Origin: CAYJKB01 sp964370625
GTDB taxonomy: Bacteria; Bacillota; Clostridia; Oscillospirales; Butyricicoccaceae
Assembly: GCA_964370625.1 (NCBI GenBank)
Contig: CAYJKB010000025.1
Span: 1-30,573 of the forward strand
Length of the DNA: 30,573 bases
Direction of reading: 5' to 3'
Positions 7,999 to 15,868 of the stretch are shown piece by piece. The notes beneath the pieces are model-generated. The model saw nothing but the letters and a program-made list of their open reading frames with translations. It did no database searches and was not told the DNA's origin. The position numbers and the translations under genes were made by a program. How positions within the stretch are numbered: position 1 is the first letter of the stretch; every line of letters begins with the position of its first letter.

Positions 7999-8448
7999 TT
8001 ATTTATTTGTATTTGCAATAGATAATTCAACTACAGCACGGACACCTTCGATTAAATTTACTTTAACCATAGAATTTTTAGGTATTCTTGTGCCATCTGC
8101 TGATTTTGCAGACCATATTTGATGCATTACTTTGATTTGTCCTGTTTCACTTACAGGATCAATATCTTCTAAAACAACTGCGATTTCCCCTATAATCCTA
8201 TCAGCATTTGTATTAGTAGCTTTTCCTCTTTTAAGAAATTTTCTCGTTACAGGCATTGCAAAGTATAAGAGAATACCCGAAAGTATAGCAAATACAGCAA
8301 TTTGGATTGATAACGACACTCCTGCATAAGCAACTAACATTGTAAAGAAAGATGCTACAGCAAACCATATAGATACAAGTTGCATGGTGAATGCTTCTGC
8401 TAGTATGAAAATCACTATACCTGCAAGCCAAAGATATACTAAGTGCAT
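7999..8448 (-). CDS. NfeD-like membrane protein
   Basis: 149 residues: three or four transmembrane helices in the first 85 residues (LVYLWLAGIVIFILAEAF, FAVASFFTMLVAYAGV, IAVFAILSGILLYFAMPV), then a soluble C-terminal OB-fold of about 60 residues (IIGEIAVVLEDIDPVSETGQIKV...IWSAKSADGTRIPKNSMVKVNLIEGV). This is the short NfeD1b form (YbbJ/YuaF type) without the ClpP-class protease domain found in long NfeD proteins. It is the first gene of the NfeD-stomatin operon, with a strong site GGAGGTGAGC before the ATG and a clear SigA-type promoter upstream. Confidence 0.9.
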   Translation of the reverse strand: MHLVYLWLAGIVIFILAEAFTMQLVSIWFAVASFFTMLVAYAGVSLSIQIAVFAILSGILLYFAMPVTRKFLKRGKATNTNADRIIGEIAVVLEDIDPVSETGQIKVMHQIWSAKSADGTRIPKNSMVKVNLIEGVRAVVELSIANTNK

Positions 8449-8469
8449 ATGCTCACCTCCATTTGTTTT

Positions 8470-8498
8470 ATATTATCACAAATTATGGGTTTTTTCAA
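8470..8498 (-). promoter_or_regulatory. SigA-type promoter of the NfeD-stomatin operon
   Basis: Minus strand: TTGAAA (8498-8493), 17-base spacer, TAATAT (8475-8470), about 20 bases before the NfeD start codon. Confidence 0.7.
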
Positions 8499-8516
8499 CA
8501 TATCTAAAGTTAAATA

Positions 8517-8999
8517 TTAATTAACAATCTTTTCCTTTTTATCTATTATACACAATAGTTTATAAAAAATATAACCTATGCACATACCTATGAAGTTCAA
8601 AAATATATCATCAACATCAAATGCTCCAAGAAGTGTTACATATTGAAATGTTTCAACTCCAAATATAAAAAGCAATGATATAAATGCTGTTTTTATAAAC
8701 CATCTAAGGCGATAAAACGCAAGTGGCAATAAAAATCCGAGTGGCACAAACGCAAGCAAATTTGCAATTAAATTTCTAATCGCCCATGCGTTATCAATAA
8801 AGCGAAGTTGCACACCTATAGAATAAAAAAGCTGTAAATTCATGTTATCTGTACCTTGTGCTTTTCTTTGCTCGTAAAGTGCAATTCTATCAAGCAAACC
8901 ATCTATTGAACCATCAAATTTTATCACTACAAAAACTATTAATACTATTATATAACTCCAAAAAATAAAACAAGATAAAATGCCTTTTTTATTTTTCAT
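8517..8999 (-). CDS. VanZ-like membrane protein
   Basis: 160-residue polytopic membrane protein with four predicted helices: about residues 7-27, 65-100 (IRNLIANLLAFVPLGFLLPL), 105-120 and 130-152. The VanZ family signature is the NLLAFVPLGFLLP stretch followed by GVETFQYVTLLGAFDVDDIFLNFIG, both present. VanZ itself gives low teicoplanin resistance, but most chromosomal homologues have no known role, so resistance should not be inferred. The start overlaps the end of the upstream PLP-enzyme gene by 11 bases and there is no strong separate SD, so translation is probably coupled. Last gene of the ACT/PLP-enzyme operon. Confidence 0.85.
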   Translation of the reverse strand: MKNKKGILSCFIFWSYIIVLIVFVVIKFDGSIDGLLDRIALYEQRKAQGTDNMNLQLFYSIGVQLRFIDNAWAIRNLIANLLAFVPLGFLLPLAFYRLRWFIKTAFISLLFIFGVETFQYVTLLGAFDVDDIFLNFIGMCIGYIFYKLLCIIDKKEKIVN

Positions 9000-10242
9000 T
9001 TTCTTTTAAAATACTTTCTACTGCAAGCAGTACGCCAAGTTTTCCTGATTCATAAGTAATTCCACCTTGCATAAAACAAGTATACGGTTCTCTCATTGGT
9101 GCATCTGCTGAAAGCTCTATAGATGCTCCTTGTACAAATGCCCCAGCTGCCATTATAACTTGTTCGTTATATCCTGGCATATCCCAAGGCTCTGGTGTTA
9201 CATAAGAATCTACTGGTGCCCCTGATTGGATACCACGGCAAAATGCACAAAGTGGTTCTGGTTTACCAAAGTTTATCGCTTGAATTATATCATATCGTGT
9301 TTCCGTCCAAGATGGTGAAACATTATATCCCACAAGTTCCATAATTCTAGCACAAAATACAGCTGTTTTAAGTGCTTGAGCAGTTACATGAGGTGCTGTG
9401 AAAATCCCTTGAAAAAGCAGACGATTTTGACCTAGTGTAGGCCCACATTCTCCACCAATTCCAGGTGCTGTAAGTGCTTCGGCAGCTCTATCTACAAGAT
9501 ATTTTTTACCCGCAATATATGCTCCTGTTGGTGCAAGCCCACCCCCTGGATTTTTGATAAGCGACCCTGCGATAAGGTCTGCCCCTACCTGTGTTGGCTC
9601 TGCTGTTTCGCAAAATTCTCCATAACAGTTATCAACTAGAATTACAGTTTCACTACTTTCTGATTTCACTACTTTGCAAATTTCTTCAATTTGTGCACAA
9701 GAAAGTGATTGACGAACTGCATATCCTTTTGAACGTTGCACAAACACTAACGCTGGTTTTACTTCACGTACTTTTTCTGTTATGGCTAAAATATCTGGTG
9801 CTCCGTCATGTGTCATATCAACCTGTGCATAATTTATACCATAATATTTAAGGCTTCCAAATTCACCATTTATTGTGTTCATCAGTGTATCATAAGGTGC
9901 ACCTGTTACAGATAACATAGTATCATTTGGTTTAAGTGCAGAACGGATAGCACAAGAAAGTGCGTGTGTACCATTTACAAATTGAATACGCACAAGAGCA
10001 GCTTCTGCACCAAAAATATCAGCATAAATATTATCTAGCACTTCTCTTCCTTTATCATCATATCCATAACCTGTTGTCCCTGCAAACATTGTATCGGATA
10101 CTTTATGATTTCTAAAAGCAGATAACACTTTTGCTGTATTAATTTGTGCAATTTCGTCGATAGATTTAAGATAAGGCGAAATATCGCCCTCAGCATTATT
10201 GCCAAGGGCGAACGTCTTATCTGATAGATTTAAGTAATTCAT
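8989..10242 (-). CDS. PLP-dependent enzyme, methionine gamma-lyase family ('aluminum resistance protein' family)
   Basis: 417-residue fold-type I PLP enzyme of the Met_gamma_lyase family (Pfam PF06838), common in Clostridia and B. subtilis (YnbB). Seen in the sequence: cofactor-contacting segment VRIQFVNGTHALSCAIRSAL (about 82-101), VDNCYGEF (Asp and Cys near the PLP ring) and the Schiff-base lysine in GSLIKNPGGGLAPTGAYIAG. The family is annotated as a carbon-sulfur lyase or aluminum resistance protein on thin evidence; substrate is not established. Its ATG shares one base with the stop of the upstream ACT gene (TGATG), indicating translational coupling; the VanZ-like gene overlaps its end. 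Confidence 0.88.
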   Translation of the reverse strand: MNYLNLSDKTFALGNNAEGDISPYLKSIDEIAQINTAKVLSAFRNHKVSDTMFAGTTGYGYDDKGREVLDNIYADIFGAEAALVRIQFVNGTHALSCAIRSALKPNDTMLSVTGAPYDTLMNTINGEFGSLKYYGINYAQVDMTHDGAPDILAITEKVREVKPALVFVQRSKGYAVRQSLSCAQIEEICKVVKSESSETVILVDNCYGEFCETAEPTQVGADLIAGSLIKNPGGGLAPTGAYIAGKKYLVDRAAEALTAPGIGGECGPTLGQNRLLFQGIFTAPHVTAQALKTAVFCARIMELVGYNVSPSWTETRYDIIQAINFGKPEPLCAFCRGIQSGAPVDSYVTPEPWDMPGYNEQVIMAAGAFVQGASIELSADAPMREPYTCFMQGGITYESGKLGVLLAVESILKENEK

Positions 10243-10673
10243 CAGATTTCATATACCTCATTTGCTGAAAGTAGTTCAACACCAGCTTTTTGCAGTGTTT
10301 CAATTGATTTTTCGATATCTTCTACACGTAAAATAACGTATGCGTCATCTTGTTTTCGTGTTATAAATGCATAAGCATATTCAAGGCTAATTCCTGCATT
10401 ATTCATTATTTGTAAAATTCCGTTAAGGGCACCTGATTTATCATCCATATGAGCTGCAATTACATTTGTCATAGACACCGTCATATTATTAGCTCTTAGA
10501 GCTTCAAGTGCTTTATCCGGATCTGTTACAATTAAGCGAAGAATACCAAAATCCGTAGTATCTGCGATTGAAAATGCTCTAATGCTGACACCAGCATTTG
10601 CAATTACAGATGTAATTTCTACAAGTTTTCCTGGTTTATTTTCACAAAAAACTGAAATTTGTTTAATAATCAT
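10242..10673 (-). CDS. Tandem ACT-domain amino acid-binding protein
   Basis: 143 residues made of two ACT modules: about 1-66 (IKQISVFCENKPGKLVEITSVIANAGVSIRAF) and 70-143 (SGALNGILQIMNNAGISLEYAYAF). ACT domains bind amino acids at dimer interfaces and regulate enzymes. Stand-alone tandem-ACT proteins of this type frequently sit beside phenylacetate-CoA ligase and indolepyruvate oxidoreductase genes in anaerobes, as here, so sensing of an aromatic or branched amino acid is a fair guess. It is 141 bases from the upstream paaK gene, has its own candidate promoter and a strong GGAGGTAA site, and its stop overlaps the next start. Confidence 0.88.
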   Translation of the reverse strand: MIIKQISVFCENKPGKLVEITSVIANAGVSIRAFSIADTTDFGILRLIVTDPDKALEALRANNMTVSMTNVIAAHMDDKSGALNGILQIMNNAGISLEYAYAFITRKQDDAYVILRVEDIEKSIETLQKAGVELLSANEVYEI

Positions 10674-10715
10674 AAGTTTACCTCCATTTTGATACTTAAA
10701 ATATATTTGTATCTT

Positions 10716-10744
10716 AGTATATCATAAATTTTTATAACTTACCA
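10716..10744 (-). promoter_or_regulatory. Candidate SigA-type promoter of the ACT-PLP enzyme-VanZ operon
   Basis: Minus strand: TGGTAA (10744-10739), 17-base spacer, TATACT (10721-10716), about 43 bases before the ACT start. The -35 is weak; the -10 is good. Confidence 0.45.
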
Positions 10745-10814
10745 TATAGCAATTTTATTTATAATAATTTATAAAGTTATTATAGTATATTTTCCATAAA
10801 AACACAAGGTAAAA

Positions 10815-12110
10815 CTAAATTTTTCTGTTATCTTGAACACGTTTAGCTTTTCCTTCGCTACGAGCAATAGTTTTTGGTGCTACAAGCGTAATTTTTGTAG
10901 CAATGCCAAGCGTACTTTCGATTTTTGATTTTATCTTATCTTTCAAAGCTTCAACTTTACGAATTTCATCTGAAAAATGCTCATCTGTCATTTCTATAAC
11001 AATTTCAAGTGTATCTGTATTGTTTTCTCTGTCAACAATCAATAGATAATGTGGTGCTGTATCTCCAACTTCAAGCAGAACGCTTTCAATTTGAGATGGG
11101 AATACATTTACCCCACGAATAATAAGCATATCATCTGTTCTTCCTCGTGGTTTTGACATTCTAATCAAAGTACGTCCACATGAACATTCTTCAACATTTA
11201 ACACAGCAATATCACGAGTTCTATAACGAATTAATGGCAGAGCTTCTTTTGTGATACATGTAAATACAAGTTCACCAGGTGTTCCATAAGGCAGAACTTC
11301 TTCTGTGTCAGGGTCAATGATTTCTGGGATAAAATGATCTTCATTTACATGAAGTCCAGCTTGTGCAGAACATTCAAAAGATACACCAGGCCCTATAATT
11401 TCAGATAATCCAAACACATCATATGCTTTGATTTTAAGTCTACGTTCAATTTCTGCTCGCATTTCTTCTGTCCAAGGTTCTGCACCAAAACATCCAGCTT
11501 TAAGCGATAATTCATCTGGGCTTATTCCCATTTCTTCCATAGTTTCTGCAAGATAAAGTGCATAAGATGGTGTTGCACAAATTACTGTAGGTTTAAAATC
11601 TTTAAGAATTTGGATTTGTCTTTGTGTATTACCAACAGATACAGGAATTGTCGTTGAACCTAATTTTTCAGAGCCATAATGTGCTCCAAGTCCACCTGTA
11701 AAAAGTCCATAACCATATGAAACATGAATAATATCCTTTGCTGTTGCTCCAAGTCCACCAAATGTACGAGCCATAACTTCTGCCCATACATCAATATCAT
11801 TTTCAGTATATCCCACAACAGTTTGTTTTCCTGTAGTTCCTGATGAGGCATGAATACGCACAACTTTTTCCATATCCGTTGCAAACAATCCATAAGGATA
11901 ATTATCTCTTAAATCTTGTTTATATGTAAACGGAAGCTTAGATAAATCATCAACACTTTTGATGTCTTCTGGTTTTATCCCTTTTTCATCAAATTTTTGT
12001 CTGTAAGCTGGAACGTTTTCATAAACACGCTTAACTGTTGCAATAAGTCGTTCGCTTTGAATTTTTTTCATCTCATTACGGCTTAGTGTCTCCATTTGTT
12101 TGTTATACAT
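10815..12110 (-). CDS. paaK: Phenylacetate-CoA ligase, copy 1
   Basis: 431-residue AMP-forming ligase that makes aryl-acetyl-CoA from arylacetate, ATP and CoA. The phosphate-binding loop ASSGTTGK is at residues 88-95; YDVFGLSEIIGPG is the A5-type adenine motif; EEVLPYGTPGELVFT and RYRTRDIAVL follow, and the C-terminal hinge RGRTDDMLIIRGVNVFPSQIE and the final KAKRV lysine region are intact. Length equals the second copy at 14556-15851, with clear overall similarity, so the pair are paralogues flanking iorAB. It is last in the symporter-paaK-iorA-iorB-paaK operon, 37 bases after iorB. Substrate could be phenylacetate, hydroxyphenylacetate or indoleacetate; sequence alone does not decide. Confidence 0.93.
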   Translation of the reverse strand: MYNKQMETLSRNEMKKIQSERLIATVKRVYENVPAYRQKFDEKGIKPEDIKSVDDLSKLPFTYKQDLRDNYPYGLFATDMEKVVRIHASSGTTGKQTVVGYTENDIDVWAEVMARTFGGLGATAKDIIHVSYGYGLFTGGLGAHYGSEKLGSTTIPVSVGNTQRQIQILKDFKPTVICATPSYALYLAETMEEMGISPDELSLKAGCFGAEPWTEEMRAEIERRLKIKAYDVFGLSEIIGPGVSFECSAQAGLHVNEDHFIPEIIDPDTEEVLPYGTPGELVFTCITKEALPLIRYRTRDIAVLNVEECSCGRTLIRMSKPRGRTDDMLIIRGVNVFPSQIESVLLEVGDTAPHYLLIVDRENNTDTLEIVIEMTDEHFSDEIRKVEALKDKIKSKIESTLGIATKITLVAPKTIARSEGKAKRVQDNRKI

Positions 12111-12147
12111 ATTTTCTACCCCATCTTTTTAGTTATTAAAAATGATA

Positions 12148-12723
12148 CTATTTTACTAGATTTCTACCTTTTTCAAATGCTGTCATATTCATATCAAGCA
12201 GCTTAGGTTTAACTGCTTTTTTAAGTGCATTATGCCAATGAGCAATATCTCCACCATAGATTTTAGACATAGCTCCAAGCATAACAACGTTAGTGCAACG
12301 AACACTTCCCGCTTCTAAAGCTAATGATAATGCATCAAGTGCATGTACATTAGCACCTGTAGCTTCCATTTTTTCTATAATTTTTTCAGGATAATCAGCT
12401 GCACCTGTAATTACAGGCATAGGCCAGATTTTTTGTGTATTTACAACAATATCTCCATTTGGTTTTAGATATTCATGCCAACGAATAGCTTCAAGTTCTT
12501 CAAATGATACAATAATATCTGCTTCGCCTTTTGGAATTAGTGAGCTTACAACTTTTTCTCCAGCACGAACATAAGTTACAACGCTTCCTCCACGTTGTGA
12601 CATACCATGAACTTCAGATACCATAACCTCAAGCCCTTGCTCCATGAAATAATTCCCTAAAATTCTACTTGCAAGGAGCGAGCCTTGACCTCCAACTCCT
12701 ACGATTAATACGTTTCTAGTCAT
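12148..12723 (-). CDS. iorB: Indolepyruvate ferredoxin oxidoreductase beta subunit
   Basis: 191 residues; the gamma-type domain of 2-oxoacid:ferredoxin oxidoreductases. Starts MTRNVLIVGVGGQGSLLASR with the characteristic GxGGQG loop at residues 9-14, then VSEVHGMSQRGGSVVTYVR and CTNVVMLGAMSKI. The reading frame is open upstream into the iorA 3' end, but the start at 12723 is preferred: GGGGAG lies eight bases upstream and the residues before it encode no conserved sequence. Sixteen bases separate it from the iorA stop. With IorA it decarboxylates arylpyruvates to arylacetyl-CoA, reducing ferredoxin, or runs in reverse. Confidence 0.94.
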   Translation of the reverse strand: MTRNVLIVGVGGQGSLLASRILGNYFMEQGLEVMVSEVHGMSQRGGSVVTYVRAGEKVVSSLIPKGEADIIVSFEELEAIRWHEYLKPNGDIVVNTQKIWPMPVITGAADYPEKIIEKMEATGANVHALDALSLALEAGSVRCTNVVMLGAMSKIYGGDIAHWHNALKKAVKPKLLDMNMTAFEKGRNLVK

Positions 12724-12739
12724 TTTACTCTCCCCTTTT

Positions 12740-14473
12740 CTATTTAATGCAATCGAATTTACACATATTTTTACAAAGTCTACAGCCTGTGCAAAGTGGT
12801 GAGTCAACAACTGCACCATTTTCTTTAGTGAATGAAATTGCTGGACAACCAATTTTCATACAAACTTTACATTTTTTGCAATCTGAAATGCAAACAGAAG
12901 GTTTTTTCTCAACAATTGGAAGAAGTGCACAAGGACGTTGAACAATCACAACAGAAGGCTCATCAGCATTTAATTCTTCAGCAAGCACTTTTTCACATGC
13001 CTCTAAATCAAATGGGTCAACAATTTGAATACGTTTTACACCTAAAGCAGAACATAATTCAACAAAATTAATTTGATAAGCTGGTTTGCCTTTAAGTGTA
13101 AGACCTGTTGATGGGTTTTGTTGATGCCCTGTCATACCTGTGATTGAGTTATCAAGAATTACAACAGTTGATGCACTGCCATTATATACGATGTTCATAA
13201 GACCTGTAACACCTGAATGTAGGAACGTTGAATCCCCAATTACTGCTACAGATTTTTTAGCAAATTCCGAACCACGAACAATGTTCATACCATGAAGTGC
13301 TGAAACAGATGCACCCATGTCAATAGTTGTATCCATTGCTGAAAGTGGTGCAAGCGAACCTAGAGTATAACAGCCAATGTCACCAGATACTACAAGCCCC
13401 ATTTTGCTGAACACATGGAAAATCCCACGGTGAGGACAGCCAGGACATAGCACAGGAGGGCGAGGAGGTGATACTACATCAGTTGTTTCGATAAGTTCTA
13501 TTTTAATTCCTAAGATTTTTTCACGAATTTGTTCAGCTGTGTATTCTCCACATAGGCTAAATAAATCTTTACCACCTGTTACAGGAATACCCATTTTACG
13601 AACTTGTGTTTCGAAAATATCGTCAAGTTCTTCGATGATATAAAGTTTTTTAACTGATTTTGCAAAATCTTCAATAAGTTTTGTTGGCATAGGATATACC
13701 ATACCAAGTTTTAGATAAGATGCTTTATCACCTAATGCTTCATAAGCATAGTTAAATCCAGTACCTGATGTAATGATACCAATTTCATCATCACCACGAA
13801 TGATTTGGTTAATTCCTTCTACATTTGCGATTTCATTAATTAATTTTTCTGTACGTTCTTCAACAAAAACGTGACGAACACGTCCATTTGCTGGAAGCAT
13901 AACATTTTTTCTGAAATCTTTTTTGTATTCTTTTATTTGTACATTTTCTCTGTCCGTTGTTGTAACAAGGCTTTGTGAGTGAGCAATACGAGTAGATGTT
14001 CTAACAAATACTGGTGTATCATATTTTTCTGAAATTTCATAAGCTTTTTTAATGTAATCAATACATTCTTGTGAGTTTGAAGGCTCTAGCATTGGTACTT
14101 TAGATGCTTTTGCATAATGGCGGCTATCTTGTTCATCTTGTGATGAATGCATTCCCATATCATCAGCCACAGCCATTACAAATCCACCATTTACTCCGAT
14201 GTAAGAAGCTGTGAATAAAAGGTCTGCCATAACGTTTACGCCAACGTGTTTCATAGCCGTAAATGCTCTTGCACCTACAATAGAAGCACCAAAAGCGCCT
14301 TCAGCTGCTACTTTTTCATTAGGTGCCCATTCTGCGTATAGTTCATCATATTCTGCTGCATATTCTGTAATTTCTGTGCTAGGTGTACCAGGGTAACTTG
14401 ATACAAAGTTTACACCAGCCTCATAAAGTCCTCTTGCTATAGCTTCGTTGCCTAGCATAAGTTTTTTATTCAT
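12740..14473 (-). CDS. iorA: Indolepyruvate ferredoxin oxidoreductase alpha subunit
   Basis: 577-residue cytoplasmic, thiamine diphosphate- and iron-sulfur-dependent subunit. N-terminal pyrimidine-binding domain with SYPGTPSTEITEY (about 26-38) and the catalytic-type Glu in AEGAFGASIVGARAF; a middle domain; LCPGCPHRGIF at 342-352; diphosphate/Mg-binding segment GDSTFLHSG...NGS...LDNSITGMTGHQQNP (413-454). The C-terminus has two 4Fe-4S cysteine sets: C532, C535, C538, C543-Pro and C561, C564, C567, C571, with an extra C528 and C575. All expected parts are present at full family length. A 4Fe-4S/TPP enzyme of this type is oxygen-sensitive, consistent with an anaerobe. SD AAGGGAG precedes the ATG. 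Confidence 0.96.
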   Translation of the reverse strand: MNKKLMLGNEAIARGLYEAGVNFVSSYPGTPSTEITEYAAEYDELYAEWAPNEKVAAEGAFGASIVGARAFTAMKHVGVNVMADLLFTASYIGVNGGFVMAVADDMGMHSSQDEQDSRHYAKASKVPMLEPSNSQECIDYIKKAYEISEKYDTPVFVRTSTRIAHSQSLVTTTDRENVQIKEYKKDFRKNVMLPANGRVRHVFVEERTEKLINEIANVEGINQIIRGDDEIGIITSGTGFNYAYEALGDKASYLKLGMVYPMPTKLIEDFAKSVKKLYIIEELDDIFETQVRKMGIPVTGGKDLFSLCGEYTAEQIREKILGIKIELIETTDVVSPPRPPVLCPGCPHRGIFHVFSKMGLVVSGDIGCYTLGSLAPLSAMDTTIDMGASVSALHGMNIVRGSEFAKKSVAVIGDSTFLHSGVTGLMNIVYNGSASTVVILDNSITGMTGHQQNPSTGLTLKGKPAYQINFVELCSALGVKRIQIVDPFDLEACEKVLAEELNADEPSVVIVQRPCALLPIVEKKPSVCISDCKKCKVCMKIGCPAISFTKENGAVVDSPLCTGCRLCKNMCKFDCIK

Positions 14474-14519
14474 TTATATATTCTCCCTTAATTATTTTTA
14501 AAATTTAATTTATAACACA

Positions 14520-14551
14520 TTGCAAATCATACTTTTATACTATATTTGCAA
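14520..14551. repeat. Inverted repeat between paaK copy 2 and iorA
   Basis: TTGCAAAT (14520-14527) and ATTTGCAA (14544-14551) are perfect 8-base arms separated by 16 bases, in the 82-base gap between two genes of the same operon. There is no T-run, so it is not a typical terminator. Could be an mRNA processing or stabilising hairpin or a protein-binding site. Confidence 0.5.
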
Positions 14552-14555
14552 AGAA

Positions 14556-15851
14556 TTATTCGTTTCTAAGGTCAATTACACGCTTCGCTTTGCCTTCATA
14601 ACGCTCTAGCGTGCGTGGCTGAACTAAGTTTACTTTAGCGTCAAGCCCTAAAACTGTTTTAAGTGCTGATTTTACTTTTTTATGCAAGTTTTCAAGTTCT
14701 GTAAAGCTTTCCAGCACAGAACCGTCGATAAGTTCAACATCAATAGTAAGGCTATCCATAAAACCATCTCTGCGAACTACAAGCTGATAATGAGGACCAA
14801 TTTGTTCCATACCAACAAGAACACTTTCAATTTGAGATGGAAATACATTAACACCTTTGATAATCAGCATATCATCACTTCTTCCACGTATTTTTTCAAT
14901 ACGTGCATGTGTTCTTCCACATTTACATGGTTCATATACAACCCTTGTGATATCACGTGTTCTATATCTTAAAATTGGAAGTGCTTCTTTAGATAGTGAT
15001 GTAATTACAAGTTCGCCGATTTCCCCCTCTGGCAATACTTCTCCAGTTTCAGAATTTATAACTTCTGCGATGAAATGATCTTCTGCAATATGCATACCCA
15101 ATCTATACTGACATTCCCCAGCTACACCAGGGCCTATAAGTTCACTCATGCCATAGTTATCTGTAACAAAGAGTCCAAAGTTTTTTTCAATTTCGGCACG
15201 CATTTGTTCTGTACATGCTTCTGCACCTAACAGACCGTATTTTAAAGATAATTTATCTTTAATCTCTTTTTCACGTGCTACTTCACTTAAATACACAGCA
15301 TAAGATGGAGTTGCAATAAGTGACGTTACTCCAAAATCTTCCATCAGCATAAGTTGTTTTTCTGTATTACCACTAGACATAGGAACTACAGTTGCACCGA
15401 TTTTTTCTAGCCCATAATGCAGTCCAAATGCCCCCGTAAATAATCCATATCCAAATGCAACTTGTGCTACATCTTCATCTGTGACACCAGCCATAACACC
15501 GACACGTGCAACTATATCAGACCACATTTCAATATCGTTTCTAGTATATCCTACAACTGTAGGTTTTCCTGTTGTGCCTGATGATGCATGAACTCGAACA
15601 AGTTCTTTTTGTGGCACTGCAAACATGCCAAAAGGATAATTATCTCTTAAATCGTCTTTAACTGTCATCGGAATTTTTGCTAAATCATCAAGTGTTTTAA
15701 TGTGCTCTGGTTTAAGTCCGATTTCATCAAATTTACGTTTGTATAGAGGCACATTATTATAACAATGCTCTACTGTTTTGCGTAATTTCTGAATTTGAAT
15801 TTCTTTAAGTTTATCACGCTTTATCGTTTCTATATCTTTTTGAAAAAACAT
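14556..15851 (-). CDS. paaK: Phenylacetate-CoA ligase, copy 2
   Basis: 431-residue AMP-forming arylacetate-CoA ligase. ASSGTTGK at 89-96, NYGMSELIGPG as adenine motif, EVLPEGEIGELVIT, RYRTRDITRV and the C-terminal GRSDDMLIIKGVNVFPSQIE are intact, as is KAKRVIDLRNE at the end. It lies 17 bases after the symporter gene with a GGAGGATAAAAG site. Compared with copy 1 it differs at many positions in the substrate-binding N-domain (for example MAGVTDEDVAQVAFGYG against LGATAKDIIHVSYGYG), compatible with a different arylacetate substrate. Function by family; substrate inferred only from operon context. Confidence 0.93.
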   Translation of the reverse strand: MFFQKDIETIKRDKLKEIQIQKLRKTVEHCYNNVPLYKRKFDEIGLKPEHIKTLDDLAKIPMTVKDDLRDNYPFGMFAVPQKELVRVHASSGTTGKPTVVGYTRNDIEMWSDIVARVGVMAGVTDEDVAQVAFGYGLFTGAFGLHYGLEKIGATVVPMSSGNTEKQLMLMEDFGVTSLIATPSYAVYLSEVAREKEIKDKLSLKYGLLGAEACTEQMRAEIEKNFGLFVTDNYGMSELIGPGVAGECQYRLGMHIAEDHFIAEVINSETGEVLPEGEIGELVITSLSKEALPILRYRTRDITRVVYEPCKCGRTHARIEKIRGRSDDMLIIKGVNVFPSQIESVLVGMEQIGPHYQLVVRRDGFMDSLTIDVELIDGSVLESFTELENLHKKVKSALKTVLGLDAKVNLVQPRTLERYEGKAKRVIDLRNE

Positions 15852-15868
15852 CTTTTATCCTCCGTTAT

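Noticed and set aside
8517..8999. Glycopeptide resistance from the VanZ-like gene
   Set aside because: No vanHAX or regulator genes nearby; chromosomal VanZ-family proteins are common and mostly of unknown role.
10760..10785. Terminator between paaK copy 1 and the ACT gene
   Set aside because: ATAATAA/TTATTAT can pair over seven A-T pairs only and lacks a U-tract on the minus strand; too weak to call in an AT-rich gap.
12724..12852. Longer IorB start overlapping iorA
   Set aside because: The extra 43 residues are the out-of-frame iorA 3' end; the GGGGAG site and the conserved MTRNVLIVGVGGQG start mark 12723.
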